Assembly: GCA_021160355.1 (NCBI GenBank) | Contig: JAGHCS010000036.1 | Span: 1-22,018, forward strand | Reading direction: 5' to 3' | DNA: 22,018 nt | Origin: Candidatus Cloacimonadota bacterium | GTDB taxonomy: Bacteria > Cloacimonadota > Cloacimonadia > JGIOTU-2 | Part shown: one piece after another, positions 8,144-16,138 of the stretch | How positions within the stretch are numbered: the first letter of the stretch is position 1 | Layout of the letters: every line of letters begins with the position of its first letter | The notes under the pieces: generated by a model | Seen by the model: only the letters and a program-made list of their open reading frames with translations | Told to the model about the DNA's origin: nothing | The model's database searches: none | Translations under genes and position numbers: made by a program

Positions 8144-9730
8144 ATGAATACGATTTACTTGGACGGCACCTCCTTAACTCTTGAGCAAATTTACTCAGTA
8201 GCTGAGCAAAAGGCAAAAGTTGTTCTCACTGAGGAAGCGAAAAAAAAGATCCAGAAATGTCGCGATTGCATTGATGAAATTATAAAGGAGAACTATGTTG
8301 TGTACGGTGTGAATACGGGCTTTGGTGCGTTTAAGAATAAGCGGATCGCTCCGGAAAAATTAAAAGAATTACAAAGAAATCTAATCATCAGTCACTCTAC
8401 TGGTGTCGGAAATTATCTTCCTGTCAAGGTCGTGAGAGCAAGTATGCTACTCAGAATAAATTCGCTCTCAAGCGGATATTCCGGCATCAAATTATCAACC
8501 CTTGAAACACTTATCGAAATGCTGAACAAAGGTGTTCATCCTGCGGTACCAGCGCAGGGTTCTGTCGGCGCAAGCGGAGATCTGGCACCAATCTCTCATA
8601 TCATACTTGTTCTATCAAGGGGAGAAGAGCAGGAACTTGAGGAATATAGTGGACGTGTGATAATTAAAGAAAATACCGATCGTGACAACTATTCTATCAA
8701 GACTATTTCCGGGCTAAAAGCCATGCACGATGCAGGAATTGAGCGTGTTGTGCTCGAGGCGAAGGAAGGGCTTGCTCTGAATAACGGCACTAATGTGATG
8801 ACCGCAATTGCTGCACTCGCACTTGTGGATGCGCAGGTTTTGCTCGAAAACTCAATAAAAATTTTTACTGCATCTCTGGAAGGATTGCGAGGTGTCTCTG
8901 ATGCATTCCAGCCAAAAATACATGAACTCCGCAGACAAAAAGGGCAGATCAAGATTGCAAAAAAAGTTATGGAATTTATTGAGGGCAGTGCACTGATAGA
9001 CTCCAGAAAATCAGAAGTGCAGGACAGCTATTCCCTGCGATGTTTTCCACAGGTTGTGGGTCCGATCAAAGAGACACTCGATTTTGCTGCTGATATCATT
9101 GAACGGGAAGCAAACGCAGTTACTGATAATCCACTTATTATTCCAGAAGCAGATAGACCTATCAAAGCATTTTCAGGTGGTAATTTTCACGGAGAACCAA
9201 TTGCACAGGTTTGTGATTTTCTGAAAATTGCTATAGCTGAACTTGGAAATATATCGGAGAGAAGAATTTTTAAACTTACTTCCCAATTTCTTAGTCACGG
9301 ACTTCCCAGTATGCTCACCACAGATCCAGGTTTGCAAAGCGGCATTATGATCCTTCAGTATACTGCTGCAGCACTTGTTTCCGAAAATAAAGTGCTTGCG
9401 CATCCAGCGAGTGTGGATTCTATTCCTACGAGTGAGGATGTCGAAGACCACGTTTCTATGGGTACGATCGCTGCTAGGCAGTTCAGAGAAATATTGGAGA
9501 ATGTACGCAAGATAATCGCTATCGAATACATCACTGCATGCCAAGCACTCGATCTGAGACTGCGTATTGATCCCGACTTTGAAAATAACACTCCAGAGCA
9601 TGCCTTCGGGAAGAAAACTTTTGGCATCTATAACAAACTCCGTAATGCAGGTGTAAATTTCTGGGATCGCGATAAAGTTGCATATATTGACATAGAAAAA
9701 ACACTCCAACTAATTACTACAGAATTATAA
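8144..9730 (+). CDS. hutH: Histidine ammonia-lyase (MIO aromatic amino acid lyase), copy 1
   Basis: Converts L-histidine to urocanate and ammonia, the first step of histidine breakdown, if the assignment is right. The 528 residues contain the MIO-forming triad Ala143-Ser144-Gly145 in 'GSVGASGDLAP'. Other family residues are present: Tyr54 ('VYGVNTGFG'), Ser83-His84, Asn214 ('NNGTNVMT'), Gln293, Tyr296 and Arg299 ('QDSYSLRC'), Phe358 and Glu444. Position 443 is Val where bacterial HutH usually has Gln. Extra residues after ~155 make it slightly longer than typical (about 510). I chose ATG 8144, one base after the upstream stop. An in-frame ATG at 8093 would overlap the previous gene by 50 bases and add residues foreign to the family. 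No hutU, hutI or hutG is in the window. Confidence 0.88.
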   Translation: MNTIYLDGTSLTLEQIYSVAEQKAKVVLTEEAKKKIQKCRDCIDEIIKENYVVYGVNTGFGAFKNKRIAPEKLKELQRNLIISHSTGVGNYLPVKVVRASMLLRINSLSSGYSGIKLSTLETLIEMLNKGVHPAVPAQGSVGASGDLAPISHIILVLSRGEEQELEEYSGRVIIKENTDRDNYSIKTISGLKAMHDAGIERVVLEAKEGLALNNGTNVMTAIAALALVDAQVLLENSIKIFTASLEGLRGVSDAFQPKIHELRRQKGQIKIAKKVMEFIEGSALIDSRKSEVQDSYSLRCFPQVVGPIKETLDFAADIIEREANAVTDNPLIIPEADRPIKAFSGGNFHGEPIAQVCDFLKIAIAELGNISERRIFKLTSQFLSHGLPSMLTTDPGLQSGIMILQYTAAALVSENKVLAHPASVDSIPTSEDVEDHVSMGTIAARQFREILENVRKIIAIEYITACQALDLRLRIDPDFENNTPEHAFGKKTFGIYNKLRNAGVNFWDRDKVAYIDIEKTLQLITTEL

Positions 9731-9748
9731 CATAAAAAGGAGCTCACT

Positions 9749-11278
9749 ATGGCTATAGTTTTGAATGGATATGATTTAACTATTGAAAAGGTCGTAAAGA
9801 TCGCTCGAGAAAATGAGAAAGTGGAAATTCCACAGGAAAGTATCGAGCGCATTAATACATGCCGTGCAATGCTGGAAGAGAAAATAAAAGCTCACGAGAT
9901 CATGTATGGAGTGAATACAGGCATTGGCGAATTTTCTGAGGTTGTACTCAGCGATGAACAAATGGAAGACTTTCAGAGATATTTAGTATACAATCATGCT
10001 GCAGGGATCGGTGATCCGGCTCCTATTGAATATGTACGCGGAGCTATGGCAGGAAGAATTAATGTACTTGTGAAAGGCAACTCTGGATGTCGTCCGGAAA
10101 TTCCTCTTACACTTGCAGCAATGCTCAATAAAGGGGTGACACCTTTTGTGTGCCAGAAGGGTTCTGTCGGCGCAAGTGGAGATCTTGCTCCAATGTCTCA
10201 GATCGCACTTCTTCTTCTTGGAGAAGGCAAAGCATATTATCAAGGTGAATTACTCGAAGGTAAAGAAGCGATGGATCGAGCAGGTATTCCAATTCCCGGC
10301 TTGAAAGCCCGTGATGGACTTTCTGCGATTAATGGATCAAACCTTCTCACTGCAATGAGCGCTCTAATGCTCTACGACGCAAACCGCTGGCTCAAACAAG
10401 CAGAAATTGCCGCAGCAATGTCCCTCGAAGCACTTAAAGCGAACATGAAACCATATACGCCACTGCTCCACGAAGCCCGTGGATTCAAAGGGGCAATACG
10501 TTGTGCAAAATCGATTGGTAAACTCGTCAAAGGCGGGGACCTTGCAGAGGGCAGGGTCAAATGTAAAGTACAGGATGCATATTCGATGCGCTCCACTCCA
10601 CAGGTTATCGGTGCAGCTCACGATGCAATTGTTTATGCCCGTTCACAAGTTGAGATAGAATTAAACGGTGTTGGAGACAATCCTGTGTTCTTCCCTGATA
10701 AAAAATTACAACTTTCCGGTGCAAATTTTCAGGGCTCTCCTGTTTCGCTTCCTATGGATATGATAAGCGCTGCTATCACCATGGTTTCTGTGATGTCAGA
10801 ACGCCGCATGAATAGACTGAACAATCCCGCATTGAGTGTCGGATTACCCGCATTCCTCACAAAAGGCGCAGGTATGTTCTCCGGTTTGATGCTCAGCCAA
10901 TACACTGCAGATATGCAGATTGTCGAGCAGAGGATTCTTTCAGTTCCAGCATCAATCCAATCCATCCCAGCTGCTGCGGATCAGGAAGATTTCGTGTCAA
11001 TGGGCATGAACACTGCGATCAAAAATTTCCAGATCATGGACAATGCATACGGCATTCTTGGTATCGAATTCATGGCTGCTGCACAAGCGCTTGATTTCCG
11101 AGAAGAGGAATATAAATTTGGTCATGGTGTCACAAAAGCAAAAGAAGTAATACGAAGATATGTAGATTTCCTTGATATTGACAGACCTCTTTATCCCGAC
11201 CATACAAAAATGAAAGAACTCGTAAAATCCTGCGAAATCCTTGAAGAAGTAGAACAAGTGGTGGGTAGCTTAGAGTAA
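9749..11278 (+). CDS. HAL/PAL-family MIO ammonia-lyase, divergent copy 2
   Basis: A 509-residue paralogue of the preceding gene, 18 bases downstream, with a strong Shine-Dalgarno (AAGGAG, 9737-9742). The catalytic set is complete: Tyr53, MIO triad Ala142-Ser143-Gly144, Asn195, Gln275, Tyr278, Arg281, Phe327 and Gln412-Glu413. It should therefore be an active lyase or aminomutase. It differs from classical HutH in the substrate pocket. 'YNHAAGIG' has Asn82-His83 where HutH has Ser-His, 'NFQGSPVSL' replaces the usual NFHxEP, and 'QEDFVSMG' replaces QEDHVSM. It belongs to a branch usually labelled histidine ammonia-lyase in databases, but the substrate cannot be read from the sequence; His, another aromatic amino acid or a beta-amino acid product are all possible. 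Confidence 0.85.
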   Translation: MAIVLNGYDLTIEKVVKIARENEKVEIPQESIERINTCRAMLEEKIKAHEIMYGVNTGIGEFSEVVLSDEQMEDFQRYLVYNHAAGIGDPAPIEYVRGAMAGRINVLVKGNSGCRPEIPLTLAAMLNKGVTPFVCQKGSVGASGDLAPMSQIALLLLGEGKAYYQGELLEGKEAMDRAGIPIPGLKARDGLSAINGSNLLTAMSALMLYDANRWLKQAEIAAAMSLEALKANMKPYTPLLHEARGFKGAIRCAKSIGKLVKGGDLAEGRVKCKVQDAYSMRSTPQVIGAAHDAIVYARSQVEIELNGVGDNPVFFPDKKLQLSGANFQGSPVSLPMDMISAAITMVSVMSERRMNRLNNPALSVGLPAFLTKGAGMFSGLMLSQYTADMQIVEQRILSVPASIQSIPAAADQEDFVSMGMNTAIKNFQIMDNAYGILGIEFMAAAQALDFREEEYKFGHGVTKAKEVIRRYVDFLDIDRPLYPDHTKMKELVKSCEILEEVEQVVGSLE

Positions 11279-11283
11279 TATCG

Positions 11284-13518
11284 ATGAAAATCCGTTTCAT
11301 TCTTTTCGTTCTTTCTATCCTGCTGGTATTCACTGGGTGCGTATATTTCAATACCTTTTATAACGCACGAAAATACTACGCAGAAGCGATGAACGCAAAA
11401 GAGAAGAATGATGGAAAGGTAACTCCGAGCATCAACACAAAATTCGAAACCTCCATCGGCAAATGCGCATACATCATACAGGAATATCCTACGAATAAAT
11501 GGGTCGACGATGCAATTCTGCTCATGGGGCAATGCTATTATGAACAGGAATACTATATAAAAGCAATTCGAAAGTTTCAGGAATATGAAAAATATTATAA
11601 CAAATTCGAGCTCTACCCCATCGCAAAACTTTATCTTGCAAAAACCTATCTTGCGATGAAAGAGTTTGATGAAGCTATGAAACAATTCTCAGCAATCTTC
11701 AATAATCCAAGGTTTCAGGAAGTTCGCACAGATGCATACTTTGATCTAGCTGATTATTATATAAAAAGGAATAAATTTAATGATGCAAAGAACACAATTC
11801 TTGAGCTCCTCAACACTAATCTGAAAAGAAAACCTCATCTCAGGGCAATGTTCCTCTATGCAGAAATAGTTTATATAAATGGAGAATATCGTAACGCTGA
11901 ACTTGCATTCCGAAATTTTCTTGCTGAGAAACCAACGAAAAGATATCAACTTGATGCTTTGTTCTATATAGGAAATATATATTTGGAAACCGGGAATTAC
12001 AAAGAAGCTCTTCTCATATTTGAAAGACTTAACGAAACGGAAGTTGATTATACAAGACTCCCGGAAATCAGAATGTATATCGCGATCTGTGAAGCCCATC
12101 TTGGTAATACCGAAAAAGCATTTGGACTTTTTGATAAGATAATTAATAACAACAAAGGAACAAAGATAATCTCCTTGATAAATTATTACTGGGGTGATAT
12201 CTATTTCAGTGTGCTACATAATTACGAATTAGCGGTAGAAAAGTTCAACGCGGTTACCGTAAAGCAGCTCGATGAAAAACTGGTTAGGCAGACCAATAAT
12301 AAATTGAAAATTGCTCAAGAACTCATCAGTTATCAGACTATTCAAAGCAGCAGCCAGATAAATCAGATCGTTGATTTTCAATTTCAACTCGCAGAGTATT
12401 ATAATTTTGATCTGAACCAGCCGGACTCTGCGCTTGCAATGTATGATGACATCCTTGCTCGTCTTCCGCTACTTCACCAGGAGCTTGATTCCCTGAACAA
12501 AACTATGATGCTTTACTATCCGGAACAGGATTCGGCAGGAACTGTAAACGACTCTCTCTTTTTTTCTGATTCTCTTGAAATTGAAGCCACATTCCCGCAA
12601 CAAGATTCTGCTTCGAGAATTATAGATACTATTGCAATAACTCAAGTGGCTATAGATTCAATTTCAACAACCATTCCCGACTCCTCACTCGCAGATAGTC
12701 TCAGCGCAATATCGGTTATTGACAGCTCATTTTCAGAGATTGTTATTATTGATTCACTGGTAACTGATAGTACTGTTGTCCAGTCCGAAAAATTGATCGT
12801 ACCCGCCAAATCCCAACTCCTTGTGAAAATGGAGAATCTTCATAATACAATTCAGGAATTCGAGAAAGAGATCATTGCGAAAGTTCTTTTTATGAAACTC
12901 TGGACGTATAAGAAAAAGCTTCAGGATGCTGATAACTCCTCAAAAATGCTTATGCTTCTCGAAACCGATTATCCTACATCAAAATATACAATTGCAGCAA
13001 AAAAACTTATAAATAACGAACCTTATCAACTTGTAGATCCAGAAGAACACTATGCACAGTTGTATTTGGACAAAGCATTGGATTTTTATTTCGATTCTGT
13101 TTCTCTCAAACAAAGCCATGCATTTTTAGATACAATTTTAGCGAATTATGATTCTACAGAAGTCTATCCGCAAGCATTATATTTGAAATCATATCTCTAT
13201 GTAGAAGAGAGCAAGGATACAACCTCTGCCAGACCATATTTAGTAGAACTTTTCACACAATATCCTCAACATGAACTGATAGCTGAAGTTTCTGATTTCT
13301 TTGATGGGGTGCACTTCATTCCTTTTGAGGTAGAAAAAGATACAACAGTGATAATTGATACTGTGATTGTAATGCCGGACAGCACCTTCATTGCGGATTC
13401 TATATATACAATTCAGGACACTCTCGCGATCATCGACTCGATGCAAGTTACCACTGAAGAAGATAGTGTTATCATTATACTAAAACCAGAAGAAAACATG
13501 GAGGTTCCCACACAATAA
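11284..13518 (+). CDS. Large TPR lipoprotein, possibly PorW/SprE-like
   Basis: A 744-residue lipoprotein. The signal peptide ends in a lipobox 'VFTGC' with Cys19 as the likely lipidated residue, followed by 'VYFNTFYNARKYYAEA'. At least eight TPR-like helix pairs follow up to about residue 400, for example 'YYIKAIRKFQEYEKYY', 'EFDEAMKQFSAIFNNP' and 'NYKEALLIFERLNE'. Two low-complexity Asp-Ser/Asp-Thr segments (about 415-515 and 680-735) flank another helical TPR-like region. Size, lipidation and repeat layout recall the type IX secretion lipoprotein PorW/SprE. A T9SS cargo and a PorV-like barrel lie 4-8 kb upstream, but I see no diagnostic PorW motif. It starts 5 bases after the second ammonia-lyase. 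It is an envelope scaffold; the exact complex is inference. Confidence 0.75.
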   Translation: MKIRFILFVLSILLVFTGCVYFNTFYNARKYYAEAMNAKEKNDGKVTPSINTKFETSIGKCAYIIQEYPTNKWVDDAILLMGQCYYEQEYYIKAIRKFQEYEKYYNKFELYPIAKLYLAKTYLAMKEFDEAMKQFSAIFNNPRFQEVRTDAYFDLADYYIKRNKFNDAKNTILELLNTNLKRKPHLRAMFLYAEIVYINGEYRNAELAFRNFLAEKPTKRYQLDALFYIGNIYLETGNYKEALLIFERLNETEVDYTRLPEIRMYIAICEAHLGNTEKAFGLFDKIINNNKGTKIISLINYYWGDIYFSVLHNYELAVEKFNAVTVKQLDEKLVRQTNNKLKIAQELISYQTIQSSSQINQIVDFQFQLAEYYNFDLNQPDSALAMYDDILARLPLLHQELDSLNKTMMLYYPEQDSAGTVNDSLFFSDSLEIEATFPQQDSASRIIDTIAITQVAIDSISTTIPDSSLADSLSAISVIDSSFSEIVIIDSLVTDSTVVQSEKLIVPAKSQLLVKMENLHNTIQEFEKEIIAKVLFMKLWTYKKKLQDADNSSKMLMLLETDYPTSKYTIAAKKLINNEPYQLVDPEEHYAQLYLDKALDFYFDSVSLKQSHAFLDTILANYDSTEVYPQALYLKSYLYVEESKDTTSARPYLVELFTQYPQHELIAEVSDFFDGVHFIPFEVEKDTTVIIDTVIVMPDSTFIADSIYTIQDTLAIIDSMQVTTEEDSVIIILKPEENMEVPTQ

Positions 13519-13527
13519 TTACTTCTC

Positions 13528-14169
13528 ATGCTTAACAATTTTAATCCATTATTAAAAATTTTATTTATTCTCTCGCAGATCGTTTTTCTTTTCTTTTTTC
13601 ACAATGACCTTTTATTGATCTCTGTCCTCATTATTCTGGTTCTGTCTCTTATAATAGAACCCGTAAATCTTCTTGTTGCAATAACTACAGTCATGCAAAT
13701 TTCTCCACTCTTATTATCGATTTTTCTTATGGGTTATTTATTTGGCAATCCGTGGCAAAAAGATCTTATGATAGTTGGCTCGATTGCTATTATGATGAGT
13801 TATACTCTTGTGCTTGTAAGATCAACTTCTGCATTTGCATTTCTGGCACAAATACACAAAGTGACTCCGCAAAAGATACGCAATTCATCAACGCTTTTTC
13901 TCTATGGAATTATCCGTTTTCTTCCCATTATCTATCATGAATATTCTCATGCGATAAAATTATATAATTATCATATAAAAAGAAAGATAGGACTGAAAGA
14001 CATCTCTGAACTCCTCCCCCTCATTGTAAACAGGTCACTCAAAAAAGCGCATGTGTGCTCTGTAACTGCGGAACGTTTCTTTCATAGTGAATTTTCCTCC
14101 TCTTTTTATATATGGGATATACTTCTCCCTGTGCTGCTTCTCATACAAATTGGAATTATTCTGATATGA
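13528..14169 (+). CDS. EcfT/CbiQ-like transmembrane protein
   Basis: A 213-residue integral membrane protein with about five hydrophobic helices (residues ~8-40, 48-72, 80-102, 125-140 and 193-213). Layout and local motifs fit the T component (EcfT/CbiQ) of energy-coupling-factor vitamin/metal transporters. There is an opening 'NPLLKILFIL' helix, the 'RFLPIIYHEYSHAIKLY' segment after the central helices, and two Arg-containing coupling-helix-like sites ('YHIKRKIG', 'TAERFFHS'), where the family has short Ala-Arg-Gly motifs. The match is weak in detail: neither site reads ARG. No ABC ATPase or S component is next to it, so it would have to use subunits encoded elsewhere. Its stop overlaps the truA start by 4 bases. 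It could instead be an unrelated membrane protein. Confidence 0.55.
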   Translation: MLNNFNPLLKILFILSQIVFLFFFHNDLLLISVLIILVLSLIIEPVNLLVAITTVMQISPLLLSIFLMGYLFGNPWQKDLMIVGSIAIMMSYTLVLVRSTSAFAFLAQIHKVTPQKIRNSSTLFLYGIIRFLPIIYHEYSHAIKLYNYHIKRKIGLKDISELLPLIVNRSLKKAHVCSVTAERFFHSEFSSSFYIWDILLPVLLLIQIGIILI

Positions 14170-14897
14170 AAAAATTCTTACTCCGCTTCAGTTATGATGG
14201 ACATCCTTTTCATGGATGGCAGATACAAAAAGACACACTCACCATTCAACACGTCATGGAGGATGGTCTCTCGAAAATTTTTAAGACAGATACTCCTCTG
14301 GTCGTGTCAGGTAGAACAGATGCTGGTGTGCACGCACTTAATCAGTATGCCCATTTCGAAGCAAGAACGAGAATGAAACCGGAGAATATTATTGCAGCGA
14401 TCAACAGTATAATCCATAAAGGCATCTACATAAAAGATTGTTCTCTTGTGGATGACGCTTTTCATGCGAGATTTTCTGCAAAAAAAAGAACATATATGTA
14501 TAAGATCATGAAAGAATTCTCTCCATTTGAACGGTTGTATGCTTCATATTTTCCGCATAGAAGGTTCTCATTACCGCTGCTTCAACGAGCTTCCAGCCAT
14601 TTACTCGGCACGCATGACTTTAATGTCTTTTCTCATGATACCTCTCAACTTTCGTCAACATTATGTACTGTTGAAAGCGCAGACTGGACCGAGACCGACA
14701 TCCATTTTATCTTTACAATATGTGCAAACAGGTTCATGCATAATATGGTTCGGAGAATAGTTGGTACGCTTTCGCATATTTCTCATGAAGGACTCGAGCC
14801 GGATCTTATTGATAAAATATTATCAACTCAAGATTATAATCTGCTTGGTATGACTGCTCCACCTCAAGGACTTTACCTGTTTGAAGTCATATATTAG
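14166..14897 (+). CDS. truA: tRNA pseudouridine(38-40) synthase TruA
   Basis: Isomerises uridines 38-40 in the anticodon arm of many tRNAs. The 243 residues show the family signature around the catalytic aspartate, 'SGRTDAGVHALNQ', with Asp52. The N-terminus 'FSYDGHPFHGWQIQ' matches the usual YDGxxxxGWQ. The C-terminal 'CANRFMHNMVRRIVGTL' matches the conserved FLxxMVRxxVG segment. Length is normal. I chose ATG 14166, which forms an ATGA overlap with the upstream stop; the in-frame ATG at 14112 would add 18 residues unlike any TruA N-terminus. All key residues are present, so it should be active. Confidence 0.95.
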   Translation: MKKFLLRFSYDGHPFHGWQIQKDTLTIQHVMEDGLSKIFKTDTPLVVSGRTDAGVHALNQYAHFEARTRMKPENIIAAINSIIHKGIYIKDCSLVDDAFHARFSAKKRTYMYKIMKEFSPFERLYASYFPHRRFSLPLLQRASSHLLGTHDFNVFSHDTSQLSSTLCTVESADWTETDIHFIFTICANRFMHNMVRRIVGTLSHISHEGLEPDLIDKILSTQDYNLLGMTAPPQGLYLFEVIY

Positions 14898-14917
14898 TTT
14901 ATGAAATCATAAAAAAA

Positions 14918-14946
14918 TTGACGTTAAGACACACGGTTTGTAGATT
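14918..14946 (+). promoter_or_regulatory. Putative sigma70-type promoter upstream of the cupin-tsaB-rho genes
   Basis: TTGACG (14918-14923) and TAGATT (14941-14946) are separated by 17 bases, the optimal spacing. This is five of six and four of six matches to the classical boxes. It lies in the 118-base gap after truA, about 70 bases ahead of the cupin start. It is the only good promoter candidate I see between 11 kb and 21 kb, so it may drive the genes up to mutS. Confidence 0.55.
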
Positions 14947-15004
14947 TTGTATCGTAATAAAAAAGTATAATAAATACATCACAATTAAATGGTGCTCAGA
15001 AATT

Positions 15005-15010
15005 TGGAGG
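15005..15010 (+). promoter_or_regulatory. Ribosome binding site deciding the cupin start
   Basis: TGGAGG lies five bases before ATG 15016. It rules out the in-frame ATG at 14989, which has no Shine-Dalgarno and would put this site inside the coding region. Confidence 0.7.
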
Positions 15011-15015
15011 TAACC

Positions 15016-15411
15016 ATGAAAATCACCCATTTTAACGATGTCCTTCTGGAAGATGTTAATATAGAGGGTGCTGATAAAACAAAGATCAGATGGCTTATTT
15101 CCCAAAAGGATAATGCTCCTCATTTTGCAATGCGTATGTTTGAGGTCGAAGAAGGGGGGCACACCCCATTTCATTCACATGACTGGGAACATGAAGTTTT
15201 TGTACTTCAGGGGACCGGAGTATTGGTCACTGAAGAAGGAGAAAAACCATTCCAGCAATGGGATGTCATCTTTGTAGAACCAGGTCTCCTACATCAATTC
15301 AAGAATACCGATGACTCTCTTTTACGTTTTATTTGTGTCGTTCCTCATCCCAATCAATCCGCAAAGGTTTCCAGCAATCCTCTTGGAGACAAACCGGTAA
15401 ATAACTGCTAA
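15016..15411 (+). CDS. Small single-domain cupin protein
   Basis: A 131-residue cytosolic protein consisting of one cupin barrel. Motif 1 is 'GGHTPFHSHDWEHEVFVLQG', with the metal-ligand pattern HxHxxxxE (His-Ser-His then Glu). Motif 2 is 'DVIFVEPGLLHQFKN', with the third histidine. The short form with an intact 3-His/1-Glu set suggests metal binding. Small cupins of this kind serve as isomerases, dioxygenases or sensors, and the substrate cannot be told. The start at 15016 is fixed by its Shine-Dalgarno. The stop is one base before tsaB, and the gene is the first after the promoter at 14918-14946. Confidence 0.85.
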   Translation: MKITHFNDVLLEDVNIEGADKTKIRWLISQKDNAPHFAMRMFEVEEGGHTPFHSHDWEHEVFVLQGTGVLVTEEGEKPFQQWDVIFVEPGLLHQFKNTDDSLLRFICVVPHPNQSAKVSSNPLGDKPVNNC

Positions 15412-15412
15412 T

Positions 15413-16096
15413 ATGAACATTCTCGCTTTTGACACCTCTACATCAAACGAAAGTATTGCAATTTCAAGAAATGGACAGATCATTGCGGATATGACCACGA
15501 AAACAAAAAGGACGCATTCAGAGCGCCTTTTGCCCACAGTTGAAAGCCTGCTTGCTCAAACTGATATGAAGCTTGAAGATATCTCTGCGATCGCTGTGTC
15601 TATTGGACCCGGTTCCTTTACCGGACTGCGAATCGGACTTTCTACAGCAAAAGGACTTTGTTTTGGTTTGAAGATCCCGCTTTACACAACTTCTACATTA
15701 AGATCTCTTGCAAACAATGCCTGCATGAATTCATCAAAAATTTGTGCGCTTTTGGACGCTGGTCGAGATGAATATTATTATGCAGTGTACTCATCGGATC
15801 TTACAGAAATACGCATGCCTTCATTTGCTCAGATAGGACAGATTGCACAAACTGTTGGTGATGAAACTATGTTTATAGGACCCGTCAACTCAAAAATAAA
15901 ACAAGCAATATCAGATAGTGATATCAAGCCCAAGTTTGCAAGAGCTATTGACTGCTACCCAAAGGCAACATCCCTGATCGACATCATTGAAAACAACAAG
16001 GGCTTTGAAGTATTTGAAGCTGATAACATAGCAAAGATAGAACCCTTATACATAAGAAGGTCAGCTGCGGAAGAAAATTTTCAATTAAACCAATGA
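15413..16096 (+). CDS. tsaB: tRNA threonylcarbamoyladenosine biosynthesis protein TsaB
   Basis: TsaB partners with TsaD and TsaE to attach threonylcarbamoyl to A37 of ANN-decoding tRNAs (t6A). The 227 residues start with the ASKHA-fold opening 'MNILAFDTSTSNESIAI'. They contain 'THSERLLPTVESLL' and the family hallmark 'IGPGSFTGLRIGLSTAKGL'. The later 'LLDAGRDEYYYAVY' matches the TsaB stretch xxDARxxExYxAxY. The C-terminal 'EPLYIRRSAAEE' is also typical. There is no ribosomal-protein acetyltransferase fusion, unlike in some bacteria. It starts one base after the cupin stop, so it is co-transcribed. tsaD and tsaE are not in this window. Confidence 0.93.
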   Translation: MNILAFDTSTSNESIAISRNGQIIADMTTKTKRTHSERLLPTVESLLAQTDMKLEDISAIAVSIGPGSFTGLRIGLSTAKGLCFGLKIPLYTTSTLRSLANNACMNSSKICALLDAGRDEYYYAVYSSDLTEIRMPSFAQIGQIAQTVGDETMFIGPVNSKIKQAISDSDIKPKFARAIDCYPKATSLIDIIENNKGFEVFEADNIAKIEPLYIRRSAAEENFQLNQ

Positions 16097-16138
16097 AAAA
16101 AAATAAAAATCGAAAACTTATAAATATTTAGGAGTGTT

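Noticed and set aside
14112..14165. Upstream ATG for truA
   Set aside because: It overlaps the membrane-protein gene by more than 50 bases. ATG 14166 gives a typical TruA start and an ATGA overlap.
14899..14912. Small hairpin TTATG/CATAA just after truA
   Set aside because: Five weak pairs followed by an A-run rather than a T-run, so it does not fit a + strand terminator.
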